A stretch of 64,000 bases of DNA, taken from Brachyhypopomus gauderio. Its lineage: Eukaryota; Chordata; Actinopteri; Gymnotiformes; Hypopomidae. The DNA lies in the NCBI RefSeq assembly GCF_052324685.1, contig NC_135212.1:45262212-45326211 (forward strand), written 5' to 3'. Under the pieces are notes generated by a model that worked only from the letters and a program-made list of their open reading frames with translations, was not told the DNA's origin and did no database searches. Made by a program: the position numbers and the translations under genes. This document shows positions 11,215-23,650 of this stretch, piece by piece (positions within the stretch are counted from its first letter, which is position 1; the number at the start of each line of letters is the position of its first letter).

Positions 11215-11560
11215 GTTTTGTGGACCCAACGAGCCGTCCGCCTACTCTGCTGCTCACATGTGAGGTGTTTACTCCGGCTAGGGACCGCAGTAACCCACTA
11301 CTCGAAAATAGAGCGCCGGGTCACCGCCCAGTTCGCTGCTCCATATTACAAGTACAGTGTAGTGGTGAGAGTGTGTCCACTCACGTGGACCAGCCCGGTG
11401 AGCGCGTGCACCGACCGCGTGCTGTGTGCCGACACTGCCTCCTCGCGGCCTGGTACGTGCAGCACCGTCCCCGGTGCCGGAGCGCTCACATGGCTCACGG
11501 GGACCTGCAGCAACGTGTGGCACTAGAGCGGAACAGATGATACGCGACGATAGTGGATGG
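11215..11560 (+). promoter_or_regulatory. CpG-rich island-like block between msl1 and nr1d1
   Basis: This block is clearly richer in G+C and CpG than the AT-rich sequence on either side. It holds a CACGTG E-box (about 11392) inside TCCACTCACGTGGACCAGC. Overlapping ORFs of about 70-136 aa cross it in four frames, the mark of a stop-poor CpG block rather than a gene. It may be an unmethylated regulatory island or a distal first exon for one of the two divergent genes; I see no conserved protein. Confidence 0.4.
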
Positions 11561-14460
11561 GTTTGGACGGGCTGTGTGCGATATGACATTAGATCTACTT
11601 TACGGACTCGTGGTGCAGTCGATGAATTTATGAATATTATAGAGTTTACAGGGGGAAAAATATGTCCACCGCACGCTTTATTTCTCATGACAGCGAAGAG
11701 ACGTTGTCTGCAGCGGTGCTGTAGCCTACTGAGTCAGGCGGACAGTAGGTTAGGAGGAGGCTTTACTTGCTAAATGACCTAGATTCATTTGAAGATAAGT
11801 CTTATCCTCATTATTTAAGCTTAGTGGAGAAACTTCAGAATATTTCCATCAGCCTTACATAGCTAGCTTTGGTTGTTGGGCTACTTGGGGCGTGTCAAGC
11901 GTGCTGATCTACGGATACAGTAGAATAAAGATGGATCGGCTTTTTAATATTGTGTTCATTACGGTGTTTAACGGCCATTAGGCTGGACCAGGAGACTTCC
12001 GGCTTTAGTTTTCTATTGAGCCTGCCGTGCGGTGTATGTTGAGAACAGTGAGATGAGTCGGTGGAGGGGATGAAGACCGGGTTGTCTTCATCACGAGGAC
12101 AGACACGGGTGGTGTGTCTCTCCAGGGACAGCGTGGACAAACACACGAAGAAACGTGCCGTCACGACTCATTCTTTAAGCTCATTTACACAAATGTGTGC
12201 ACTGAAACGAGGAAAATCTATGATTAAAAATTATATATCGAGTAGCTCTTACTAGTTTTAGATTCTGCGTTTGTTTAATTCTTGGAGTCAGAATGAACAG
12301 ATACAACCTACTAAACTAAAGTAAAAGGCTATGAAAGCGTCTCTTCATGTAACATGATCACAACGTATAACCTGGCGCTCCAGTGCTGGAAATGGCCAAA
12401 GTGCATCGTCGGTAAGAATTGTAAATCCAAGAGAAATAATCGTTTTTGTGCTTTTTTTTAAATATACGACATTCGGATTTCACTGCAGGCATCATCATCG
12501 ATTGGATGCTCAAGACAGGGAAGCATCTTTAAATAGTCGCCTCGTGCGCCCGTGTCTCGTGTTATTTAGGTAGGTAACGTGATGTAGAAACGTGACGGAG
12601 TGCTTCGCTTATTCCCGGAAACCTTTTTTTTATTCCACCGCCTCGATGCACTCGATATGTGTCGCATAATAAAAAACAAGGCGATTCATGAAATGACCAA
12701 AGACGAACAAAAAACGTTAACGTGTGGAATTATTTCATCTGACAGTAGCTATATGTAAGCAATAACAACTGGCACAAAACAAGCACCACGTTCACGTGTA
12801 TTGTCATACACTCCCTTAAGGAAAAAGATAAAACATCGATAATTGGACTCCAGCACGTAAAACATTAACGGTTGCGTTCGTACATAGACAAGCCACTTAT
12901 AAACAGCATTATAGAAACACACATGTGTAGGAAGCACGGATGTGGGAGACGTGCCCCCCCCCCCCCCCCCCCAAAAAATATATATAGAAACAGTTGCATT
13001 TGAAAAAACTACGGGCTGGACTTTGATTCAGCAAATGACCCCCCTCTCCATATCAAACTCACTCCAACGCCCATACTACAGCCAACCGTGTACGATAGAC
13101 AATTTGTGTTGTGTTACAGCTTCAAGTCCAGTGTTGGCACAACATGTTATGCTGGCTGAACTACTCTCCACGCAGAAAAAAAAACACTAACGTGTGTAAA
13201 AGCACGAACACCACCGATGTGCTGACAGACGTACCAGCTCAAGATTCACAACCATTTTTCTACTATTCATGATGAGTTCAGAATGATATGGCGCCACGAT
13301 CCCATTTAAGCCCACAGTCAACAATTGTGCATTTTTGTGTCCGCGGTGTACAGATATAGAGTTTCCAATAAAAGCACTGCTGAATGGTAGACCATTTGAA
13401 TATAAACGTGAATTAATAAATTCATGTTTCCAGATATCTTACTGACCTTCTATTTTTGAACCAGAACTCTTGTTCTCTTACATGTGCTGTTGCCAAAAAA
13501 GAGGACAACAGTCCAGTGAACTTGGTCAGCCACTCTCAGCGGACACATCCTATTTAGGGCACATGCTCAGAGGTACATTATTTCGAGGAGAAATAACCTA
13601 CATCATATGAACTGGGGCTGACTGTGTGTTGATTGTGGCATGCGCCAGTTATGTATACAATAATATGGAAACAGGAATAGCGTGCAGTTACATCATAAAT
13701 AGGTCCTAAATAAAATCTATTTGGGGTTGACAATAGAATTAAACATATTTGCCAGGAAGAACATGTATGCACATCAAGCCTCAACCCATGGAGAAAAATG
13801 TGGAATACTTTTGGGTTCGTACAGCCTCCATCACTCGACATGTTTATTCTGTTGGCGTTTTTTCTTACCACCACCACGACCGTGTTGTAACACTTACATC
13901 GGGAGTGAAAATCCTGCAGGCGGTCTATGATAAAATTACTAAATTAAAAACAAAGAGCGCTGTAATTCCAAAGTGTTAAAAACAGTAAAAGGCTATTCCA
14001 CCATGTGTAGGTTAAACAGTTTAATACGACAATAAATGTGATTTATCCTGTTTACATAGAACAGAATATATATCTGATGTGGCAAAGATCTAAATTAAAG
14101 GAATGTTAAGCTATTAAGCAATGGTATAAAACTTCATTTCGGCCTCTCTTTAGCCTTCGTTTTCAGCTTGGTGACTCAATAATTTGAGAGCATTTTTAAA
14201 GGCCCTATTTGTGCGAAACCCATAAGTCATAAGAAAAAATACAACCTTTCAAACACACTTTGAGCCTTGTCAGTTCCACACACGCCAAAATAGATACCTT
14301 AGTCATAGGCCTAATGTTTTCTATATATAGAAAAAAATATCTGACCTGGAGAGTATAAGAACTAAAAATCCCAACGCTGTAAAAAAAAAAAACACGCAGA
14401 GATTTATAAATGTACTGAAACGTGTTCGCGAGAAACTGTGTCACTGGGCCACGAGGCCCC
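11561..14460. other. Non-coding intergenic sequence
   Basis: AT-rich sequence with no supportable exon. It contains a C homopolymer (12954-12972) and a CACGTG at about 12793. The short ORFs here are random-like. Confidence 0.5.
12954..12972. repeat. C homopolymer (19 bp)
   Basis: A long C run in the msl1-nr1d1 intergenic region. Confidence 0.9.
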
Positions 14461-14518
14461 CCCCACCCCCGGGTCACATGGACACATTTTGAGCCTCGTG
14501 CGGAGCCAGTAGACACAC

Positions 14519-14529
14519 TGCGCATGCGC
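14519..14529 (+). promoter_or_regulatory. NRF1-type palindrome in the proximal nr1d1 promoter
   Basis: TGCGCATGCGC matches the NRF1 core consensus. It lies about 380 bp upstream of the nr1d1 start codon in a modest CpG cluster, consistent with a TATA-less promoter for the long isoform. A similar core (10183-10191) lies on the msl1 side. Confidence 0.45.
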
Positions 14530-14904
14530 TAAGTGCGCTCATGTATAGTTCTTTGGGATGAGGCAGCCTTGCAAAACCGGGACGTTTTGGCAGATCGGTT
14601 CATAGCTACACAGACAGGGCGACTGACAACACCGACGCACCGCGGACTGAAATACTTTCGTGTACATTCAGAGAATTATCTTGGCACATCGGGTTGTTTG
14701 TAGGATACCTATACACTATGTATAATCTTATAAAGTAAGCTATATGGTGTGACACTGTTGAATCCCAAAATCCGACAAAACGTTCTTCTAGAGGAAAATT
14801 TGATCTCCACATAAGTGTGGTTTCAGAGAATGCACCTTTTGTAGGCTTTACAGTTAACTCTCTTGTCGACAACTTTCTGACTGGGATCCAAAATCTCAAC
14901 TACA

Positions 14905-17900
14905 ATGGACAAAAATAACAACACAGGTAAGAAATCTGAATTATTCGATAAGTGTTATTTGTGCATGTTTCAGTGCTTTTTAGATCTTTTGCATCCTGAG
15001 TCATTTCAGAGTTAAACTGAAATGTATAACATCAAGGTTCTGTACATGTGATGCGCACGTACTTCAGTTTTAGAGAGCTTAGGTTTAGGCTAACGAACAT
15101 ATATTGCGATGTGCATGTTCTTGATAACCTACGTTTTGCCACCTAAGAGTCGAGTTATAATACGCTGTACATGACGTTGGAGTCGAAAAAACTAAAGGGA
15201 CATATACATTTCATTCTTGTGAATTAATACGCACAATCTTCAAAATGTTGTAAATACAGACTGGATTTCAGTACCCGCAAAGCCAAGGACACCGCTTAGC
15301 TTAAAACACGGTGTTCTCGTGAAGTTCGTGGAAGTAGGTCAGGAGAGAGAAGTCAGGTGTACAGACATCACTGCGATGAAGGCAGCGACTCATGTCCTTG
15401 CCCAATTCACATGGACCGCCGAATGCAACCATGTGCGTTTTGTTTTCATACTGCCTCTCCGCCTCTACCTATTGGTAAGCGCTGGCGCTCATTACATAAT
15501 ACCACTGCAGAAGGTCCCGGCCCGCCCACACAAGTCTGCATGACGTGGAAATTTAAGCCATGTGCGCACGGTGATTGGCCAGAAAAAGACCATATTCTAA
15601 TGAGGTGGGCGGGGCCGCACGCTAACTCATGTTCGCTCTAAAACTAGGACATGAAGTCAGTCCAAGTCAACGTAACAGTTTTTTTTCCTGTTGACATAAA
15701 TACATAGACAACAAACAGCGTAGAAAAAAGACTCTATGTCGAATACGTCGTTTTGTTTCGTATGATTTTAAAACAAGCGGTGTATGTTTAAATCTATATG
15801 TATATATATTTTATTTACATCTATATCTAATATCAACCGTGTCATAATTATTGTTCCAGTAAAAAAAATCTAAAATCGATTCGTGAATTCACTGCATTTG
15901 ATTAGAAATCTGGTAGGCACTGCGGCATGTAACAATTAAACAGTAATTTTTTATACGCACGAGAGCCGTGTGTCTTCTGGCTGTGTGGGCGGGGCTTGGA
16001 GAATCGGTCTCGTTGAGAGGTCTCATGTCTGAGGCGCACGTGGAATGGGCGTGTGCTTAGAACGCACGAGCCTGCCTACACGGCTGCGTGGTCTGCAACA
16101 CGGGTTTTCGACAGGAACTTCCCGTCACTTAAACGTTTTGTCATTTAACCTTATTGTGATTAAGATTTACGCCCGTGGTAATGAAGTTTGACAGACTTAG
16201 TCAGACGTGGTTTAGTCATACGCGCTAAAGCACAAAAGAATGTTAGGGATGTTAGTGACCTGCCCTTGTCAATAAATGCAGGGTTAAAAATAAAGCAACA
16301 TGGAATGAAAATGATGATAGGAGTGAATTACCGCAATGGGAGGCACCGGCCACCGCACGTGTTTCTGTTGTGATTCCACCTGACACAGTGACCCTTTGGC
16401 TTTTTGTACTAGTATACAGCAGTTACATATTTGGAGCAGTATTTTTGGACCGTCTGGAAGAGCAGAAAATAAAATAAATATTCCTCTAATTCTAATAAAA
16501 CAAAAGCAAACCTTATCAACTTTATAAAAAAATATATTTTGTATTTGAGTTTAGTGTAGGTCATGTTAGATTGATTAGTATTAAGAAATAGATTGTCTTA
16601 AAGTGTTGAGAAATAAAAGAGGAAATGTTACAGAAGAATTAGAAAAAAAATTACTGGTAGGGTTGGTGACGAGACGTGCCCAAGCACATCCAATTAGTGT
16701 CTTCCGTGCAGAGGAGACTGAACTGTTTGTTTAAGTGAAAACTGTGACTACCATATCAATGTATGTGTACGAAGCAGCACATGTACCTGCATGTGTACTG
16801 AAATAATAGAACTGGATCTGACATCCTGTTAGGAATGAGCTGACTGCATGGCATGCATGAGTAATACAAGATAGGCGTGGCATACACACGTGGCCTAACG
16901 CCCTACCAGCCAGAGTCATACACATAAAACATATTAGGGCAAGGACAGCTCTGATTAGATAGCCTTGTGTAGCCAACTGCAGTTCTTAGAAAATGTCTGT
17001 GTTCTCCAAAATTCTAACAATGATCCATTCCCACATTCCTGCTGCCAAGTCACCATCTTGCGTTGCAAAGTGTCATTGTGAGAGTGCATACAGTAGGCAC
17101 AGGTCCAGCGCACAAACAATGATCCTCACTCCTTCTCTCCACTAGGGGGCGTAATCTCATACATCGGATCGTGTGGAGGCTCCCCGAACCGCACCAGCCC
17201 GGTATCTATGTACAGTGAGAACTCCAACAGCAGCATGCAGTCGATGACTCAGCCTTGTTTCGGCTCGTCTTTCCCGCCTTCCCCCAACGGCTCCCACGAC
17301 TCCTCGCGCATGTACACCAGCAGTAGTAGTAGCAGCTCGGGCTCCGGCGAGGAAGGCAGCTCTTCATCCTCCGGAGGGTCCCCGAGGTGTCGCGACGAAG
17401 GCGCCAATGCGCGCAACTCGCCAAACAAATCGGTCGCTACGCTCACGAGTGAGTAATAACGCCACTTCTTAAAACCTACCGCAGCTAAAGTGTCTGTTGG
17501 AAGTCCATCTGTCTTAACGTATATCGTATCTGTCTGCTCTCAGAGCTGAACGGTATGGTGCTGCTTTGTAAAGTCTGCGGAGACGTTGCTTCAGGCTTTC
17601 ATTACGGCGTCCATGCCTGCGAAGGATGCAAGGTAAAAACCTGAACTTACATTATACGACATGTAAATGTTACATTTAGTTTCAAACCGTCGTAAACAGT
17701 TTTTTTTTTTTGCTCTCCTCCTGACAGGGGTTCTTCCGTCGGAGCATCCAGCAGAACATCCAGTACAAAAAGTGCCTGAAGAACGAGACCTGCACGATTA
17801 TGAGGATCAATCGCAACCGCTGTCAGCAGTGCCGCTTCAAGAAATGTTTGTCCGTGGGCATGTCCCGTGACGGTGAGCGCCGCACAAACTCAACCATTCT

Positions 17901-20439
17901 CCTTAGCATAATACAGCACCGCTCGCCAAAATCAAGACCCAGAGCACCGTAAACATTTGTTTGTTTGTTTACGATTTCCCCCTCCAGCCGTCCGCTTCGG
18001 TCGCATCCCCAAACGTGAGAAGCAGCGGATGCTGGCTGAGATGCAGAGCGCCATGAACAACATGGTGAACAACCAGCTGCAGAGTGAATTCCAGCTGGCG
18101 AGTCTCAAATCCGCCACCCCGTCCTCTTCGCCATCATCTTCCTCATCCCCGTGCCCCGGTCTGACAGTGGCCCCTCAGCCCCAGCCTTCTGCTGTGCCCA
18201 TAGCTCCCTCTCCCTCCCCCCCGGCCACGGCCTCACCTCTGGCTCCACCTGCTCAGAGTCCTCCTCTGATCGCCACCTCTCCACCACTGTGCCCTAGTCC
18301 TGGTGTGGACACCACCATCTCCGCCATTACCCGGGCACACCGCGAGACCTTCGTCTATGCTCACGATAAGCTGGGTCTAACCCTGCGGCCTCACAACGCT
18401 ATGGACGTGGATGACCACAGCGGCAATCGCTGTCTGGCCGGCTACCACGTCAATGGCCAGAATACAATCTATTACCACGACAACAATGTAGCCCTGCAGC
18501 GCAACGGCTTCAAAGTGACACCTGACAATGGCCACAGTCATTCCACACCCGTCTCCAACCAGCAGCACCAGGGCTTCCCGCCTCAGAATAACGGTCGCCG
18601 CACCCACAACAGCAACGTGTACGGTGGTCACCAAAATCACGAAGCCGTCAGCAATACCCAGGTGCAGAACTGCCCATGGAGGAACCACAAGGACATTCTG
18701 CTGGTGAGTTCCTGTTTGTCATCACACGTAGGTTTCTGGGACAGTAATGATAAAAAAAAAAAAAGAAGATATTGTAGATCTAGTTGTCCCCACCTTGTTT
18801 TGTGGAATCAGGAGACAGGAAACTGATAAGATGTCTAAAAAAAACTAAAAATGACCCAATTTGTTTTATATGGATCTCCTCATTAGAATTCAAAAACACT
18901 GTAAATGTTATTTATAGCTTTTCCTGACACGTCCTCTTTGTCTTCCCATTTCTAGGCTTGCCCAATGAACATGCATCCTCACGCAGACCCCAACAAGACT
19001 CCCCAGGAGATTTGGGAAGACTTTTCTCTAAGCTTCACACCAGCCGTGCGTGAAGTCGTGGAATTTGCTAAACACATCCCAGGTTTTAGCTCTCTGTCCC
19101 AAAATGATCAAGTGACCCTGCTGAAGGCTGGCACTTTTGAGGTAAGCCATTAACCATCTGATATTCTGTATAAATAAACTTGCATTCTTAGGTTGTGAAT
19201 GTACCTTGTGCATTCCAGCAGACAGGGAAATCCATAGTGCCAAAATCAATCACAATGTAGTCTTCACAAGGGTACTCAGACCCCAAACTTCAAGTCCTGA
19301 AAATCCGAAGGGTTCTATATGACATTTATATTTGTATGTTTATTTATTTAAAGAAACAGCCAGGTATGCCGTTCCTCAGGTTTTAGCTCACACTTGAAAC
19401 TCAAAACATTGCTTTTTTTAAGTTGCTTTCTCACAAACGTGCCAGTACTGAAAGATAGCACTGGATCATTAGAGATAACAGCAGGCGTGATATCAGTAAT
19501 GGGAAACTAGAGAACTCCTTATCAGCTCAGAGTTGATAAGATGGTTATGGGTGCTTATCATTGACAAGAATGTAGGAACACCAGAAGAAGCAAAATGAAA
19601 ACAAACATGCTCCTCGTCTAAAGCAAACACAAGCTTGGTTAGCACTGCCTTCTGCCCAACGTAGGACCAATTTAGATTGGTTTTCAATTATTTATCTATT
19701 ATTTTGGAGCCAGAGCTACAATGAGGGAATACAGATTTGCCCATTAAAATTTTGCCACAGTATTGGACAGAAGAAACCTTTGGTGACCATTTTGTCTGTT
19801 TTTCTCTCTCTCTTTATATAGGTGTTAATGGTTCGTTTTGCATCCCTGTTTAATGTCAAAGAGAAGACTGTAACATTCATCTCTGGCACCACCTATAGTC
19901 TAGAAGCCTTGAAAACCATGGGAATGGGAGATCTGCTGGGAACCATGTTTGATTTCAGCGAGAAACTCAGTCTATTAGAGCTGTCTTCAGAGGAGCTCGG
20001 ACTCTTCACCGCTGTGGTGCTGGTATCTGCAGGTAAGCATCGTGGAGTTTTGTTAAATACATCTGGCTACCAACCAAATACTTTAAGGTTACTTCAAATA
20101 TGGTTGTTTTGGTAAATAATAACAAAAAGCTACCCATTAAGCATATCACAATTCCTATATTGACCACAGATAACAAGTAGGAGTCAAAATAGCAGTAAAT
20201 AATGTTATTCTTCCTCACGTTCTGGTTCAGACCGCTCTGGCATCGAGAATGTGAACTCGGTGGAGCTGCTCCAGGACAGCTTGATCCGGGCCCTTCGCGC
20301 CCTGCTCAGTAAGAGGGCCCCTGGGGATCTGAGCCCCGACGCCTCCCGTTTCACCAAGCTGCTACTGCGCCTTCCCGACCTCCGCACCCTCAACAACATG
20401 CACTCCGAGAAGCTGCTGTCCTTCCGCATCGACGCTTGA
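14905..20439 (+). CDS. nr1d1: Nuclear receptor Rev-erb alpha (8 coding exons, 626 aa)
   Basis: Rev-erb alpha is a haem-binding nuclear receptor that represses bmal1 and metabolic genes by recruiting NCoR/HDAC3 to ROR/Rev-erb elements. Exons are 14905-14926, 17146-17448, 17544-17632, 17728-17872, 17988-18703, 18956-19141, 19822-20032 and 20231-20439; all introns are GT-AG and phases agree. The start [15 protein letters not shown] matches the mammalian N terminus. The DNA-binding domain (about residues 115-190) has [20 protein letters not shown] and [10 protein letters not shown], plus the C-terminal extension [20 protein letters not shown] Ser/Pro-rich hinge follows. The ligand-binding domain (about 426-626) starts at ACPMNM; its Cys427 and His615 (NNMHSEKLL) align with the human haem ligands C418 and H602. 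The protein stops at LLSFRIDA without an AF-2 helix 12, as in all Rev-erbs. A PPSPNGS motif (residues 51-57) matches the GSK3-beta stability sites. The paralogue nr1d2 is less likely, given the N terminus and the msl1 neighbour. Confidence 0.95.
15332..15341 (+). promoter_or_regulatory. Rev-erb/ROR response element (RORE) in nr1d1 intron 1
   Basis: AAGTAGGTCA fits the monomeric Rev-erb/ROR consensus (AWNTRGGTCA). It lies at the 5' side of a GC-richer block in the 2.2-kb first intron. A site here would allow auto-repression and ROR activation, as known for mammalian Rev-erb alpha. The next six bases after a 2-bp gap (AGAGAG) do not make a good RevDR2. Confidence 0.5.
16037..16042. promoter_or_regulatory. 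E-box CACGTG (nr1d1 intron 1)
   Basis: A palindromic CACGTG in the context GGCGCACGTGGAA, the preferred CLOCK:BMAL1 site. A second one is at 16356-16361 (CCGCACGTGTTT). Both lie upstream of coding exon 2. Confidence 0.45.
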
Positions 20440-21350
20440 CGCGCCCACGCCAGCCGACGGGTCGCCCCGCTCGCCCGGGTCAGGGGGGACGTGTGGTAGT
20501 TGTGGGGCCTTGGTGGAAGGCCTCGCGAGATCCAAGCATTGGTGCTCCTTCCAAGTGTACTGTTCACCAAGAGATGACTGACATAGACGGTGCTCAAAGA
20601 CTTCATTACTGATTATGAACCTGAAGGGACACAACGGTACAAAGTGCTTTCAGGAGGGTCAAATGACCATGTTTCTTGGCCTCATGTGAAAAGGTTGATA
20701 AAAGTCAGCCTATTGAAGAATTTATATGCCCCTACAGACTTCCTTGCTGAATTTCGAACACAAAGTCCCTTTGTAAACTGAAGGACAATGCAAGACATGG
20801 ACACAAAGGTCCTCCAGTCTACTAGGGCAAAAGCCATAGGGAACCAGTGCAAATGCCCCTTGCAAGGAACCACAGCGCGACATCAGGACTCTGTAATTCC
20901 TTATTCCTGTCAAACATGGGCTCCTTGAAGAGGCGGATATAAACACTTACTAGAATGACCAGGATGTCTATTGATAACGCACATGATGAATATAGGCGAG
21001 GGATATCGTATTTGTGGCTGAACATCCATGTGTACCTTGTCTAAATGTGTAAATAGGCGTAAATCTAAATATACTTGAAATGTTTAAAAATGTATAATAT
21101 ATTCAATAATTATATTTTTTTGTAAAGTTTAAACTCTCAATGCAAAGTTATGTGGGCACAAATATGTATAAGATGTCAAGTATATGCATACTGTAGGATA
21201 ATATTTAACTTGCATTTCAGATGTGTTTTACATCATAAAGACTTTTTCTGAAAAAGGTGCAAAACGTGTTTTATTGTGTGCTTGTCATTTTTTTGGTAAC
21301 CTAGTGTTTTCTTATGAGCTTATAAGAATAAAATCAAAGAGATGAGTGCT
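20440..21350 (+). other. nr1d1: nr1d1 3'UTR
   Basis: AT-rich sequence follows the stop codon, with TGTAAATA-like (about 21046) and TTTTGTAAAG motifs, and ends near an AATAAA at 21327-21332. No coding sequence is supported here. Confidence 0.6.
21327..21332 (+). terminator. nr1d1 polyadenylation signal AATAAA
   Basis: The first canonical AATAAA after the nr1d1 stop on the plus strand, giving a 3'UTR of about 0.9 kb. Confidence 0.5.
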
Positions 21351-22376
21351 GCCCTAGTAATAAACATGAACAAAAATGTCATATAGTAGACATACACTGA
21401 CATGGACTCGAGAGTTACAAAGTGACAGTCTTAAGGTACGATCATATGGCAAATTAAAATATTCTGAAGCAATGCTAAGGCTTTTTACAGAAATTAAACT
21501 ACTATTGTGCAATTATTCAGTCTGTGAAAGACGAGAAGAAATAAAGGGAATTATTTGCAAATATATCCAACCTGATTTGTATTTTAACTTTCCTGTGTTT
21601 CATACATGAGTGAGTTTATAAATACAGAAAAGGCTATAAACAAGTAGATCACAACACTCACCCTGTAAGATTTTCAAGTCGAGCGTCTGCTCTGCTGTCG
21701 TTGTGTGGCCTGATTCTGTCATCTCTCAACAGAACAAGGGTTATAACAGAGACTGCACCTCTTAAAATAGACACCGGCGCAGTAGACGGTGACTTTGAGC
21801 TGGGCAAACACTATGGTCCTGCAGACAGTCTGGAGCTTCATGTGGCCATGAAGGTCCAGACCTGACCCCAAATTACCCTTGTGTCAATCAAGTCCAACAC
21901 ATGGAGTTTGTAACAACGTATTTGAGCCTGGAGTTCTTGAGGAGAGCTGACGACCTCCCCACTGCTGCTCTTCATCATATCCTCTATCTCATCTTACTCG
22001 CTTTACTCTCCCCTTCAAAAGATCAAAAGTCCTGAACATAGCAAGAATTAAATGAATCAGAGTACATTACTAAATACCAACACTGATAACCTTTCACAAG
22101 TACCCCACAATAAAGAGGACCACTCAGCTCATGCCTGTCTGCACGACAGCAGTCAGTGAGATCACTTCCTTCCTCGGGAAGTCAAGGATTCTTTCAGCTG
22201 TTAACAATCACCAGCTGCCTCGCTCATTTTTCTCCACTTTCCCTCCGACACGCGGTGTGACATGGGGGGGCGTATTAGAGCAGCCCAAGGCCCCGCCCTC
22301 CTTCCTACGGCATGCAGCAGAGGCACAAACATGACTCAGCGAAGAGATTCTCCCGTCCTCCTCACACACGGACTCC

Positions 22377-22386
22377 AGAAGTGGGT
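22377..22386 (+). promoter_or_regulatory. Rev-erb/ROR-type half-site downstream of nr1d1
   Basis: AAGTGGGTCA matches AWNTRGGTCA exactly. A single 10-mer match in 64 kb is weak evidence; its position about 1 kb past nr1d1 is the only reason to note it. Confidence 0.25.
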
Positions 22387-23635
22387 CAATTTGCCCTCAT
22401 AACTAACTTTTAATGGCCTCTTTCCATTGGTTCAGCCAGGAAAATGCTGCACATCGTTAACAGCCAATGGGAGTGGAGAGAAGAGGGTGAGCGTTATGGA
22501 GAGGTAAGTGGAGGTGGGATGCATCTCTGAGTGACAGTAGAGGGAAGATAAAGGAGAAACACCTGAACCTCGGCTGGCATTTCATAGGTGGAAACTCACA
22601 GCCGTAGAACGAACGGTGGCTGAAATTGACAAAGAGGAAAGAGATGAAGGAAAATATCTTTTTTTTCTCAAATGACACTCACTAAATACTTAATTAGAAG
22701 CAACTGCCATGTACATAGACTCTACGTGTGTGACTACCTCAGAGCAGCATTTCAAAGGCATATCATTACAGCTGTTGTCATGTACAATATTAGCAACACC
22801 ATATATCACTTACTTGTAATTACAAAGTAGCAATGCACATCAGGTTGTTTGGGTGGTAGACCTTTCTCAACACATATCTAACATATGTAATAATCTCAAA
22901 CTGTACCACTAGAACGTTTTTCTGATAAACCAACATCTAATAATGTGGGTAGACGTGCATAATAAATCAAACAAATTTTAACAAACTAAAAGAAGAAAAA
23001 GCAGACAACTGCAGTTATTATAAACATCATCCCTGTTGTTATTTAATCCAAGTTTCTTTCTGGTGAGTTACTGGAAGTAGACAGTGCTTGAAGTGGTGTG
23101 TGCTGCCTCCTAGTGTTGAAAAGCATCCTTGTACAATTAAATTAGATACAGGTCAGAGACACTGGGGCAAAAATGTCTTATAAATGCAGCAGCTTTGGCT
23201 CACATGTATCAGCATTGCTGTAAGCCTACAGGCTACTGGTCCACTACATCTGACATCTCTGACATGTGTGGCCTGACAATTAAGACAAATGAAGAGATAT
23301 TTGGGGTTTCAGAGAATGAGGACAATTTCAAACAGATTATTTTAAATTGAAAATAAGCCAGTACAACCAAGACCTTACGCTGCTCTTACATATGGAGATT
23401 AAATACATGATTACAGGATCAAATGCTAAACTTAAATCAAACATACAGTCCCTTATTAACTTTCTCACATTCACACTTGACCCCCCATACACCTGCATGC
23501 CTCCTTCCCTCCCTGCTGCTTTATCCCCTCACCATACACACACGTACACGTGTGTATGGGAGCCCATGTGCATATTTCTTTTAAATTTCATATTTGGTTT
23601 ATGCAGTCCCTTCTCTATTAATTAGAAAATACATT

Positions 23636-23650
23636 GGGGGGGGGGGGGGG
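23636..23650. repeat. G homopolymer (15 bp)
   Basis: A G run between nr1d1 and the zwint-like gene. Confidence 0.9.

Larger units (their letters stand above)
15319..16380 (+). promoter_or_regulatory. Candidate internal (second) promoter of nr1d1
   Basis: Within intron 1 a cluster of promoter-type motifs occurs: the RORE (15332-15341), an inverted CCAAT (ATTGG, about 15573), GC boxes (GGGCGGGGC at about 15608 and 15987), and two CACGTG E-boxes (16037-16042 and 16356-16361), which are CLOCK/BMAL1-type sites. Zebrafish rev-erb alpha has been described as having two alternative promoters that give N-terminal variants, which would fit. The open frame at 15319-15641 shows no conserved protein. Confidence 0.45.

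Noticed and set aside
11218-11773. Overlapping ORFs of 102-136 aa on both strands
   Set aside because: Open frames in several phases over a CpG-rich block, with no conserved motif and no splice logic; treated as a regulatory island.
18377-18688. Minus-strand ORF of 103 aa
   Set aside because: Antisense shadow of the long nr1d1 hinge exon (17988-18703).
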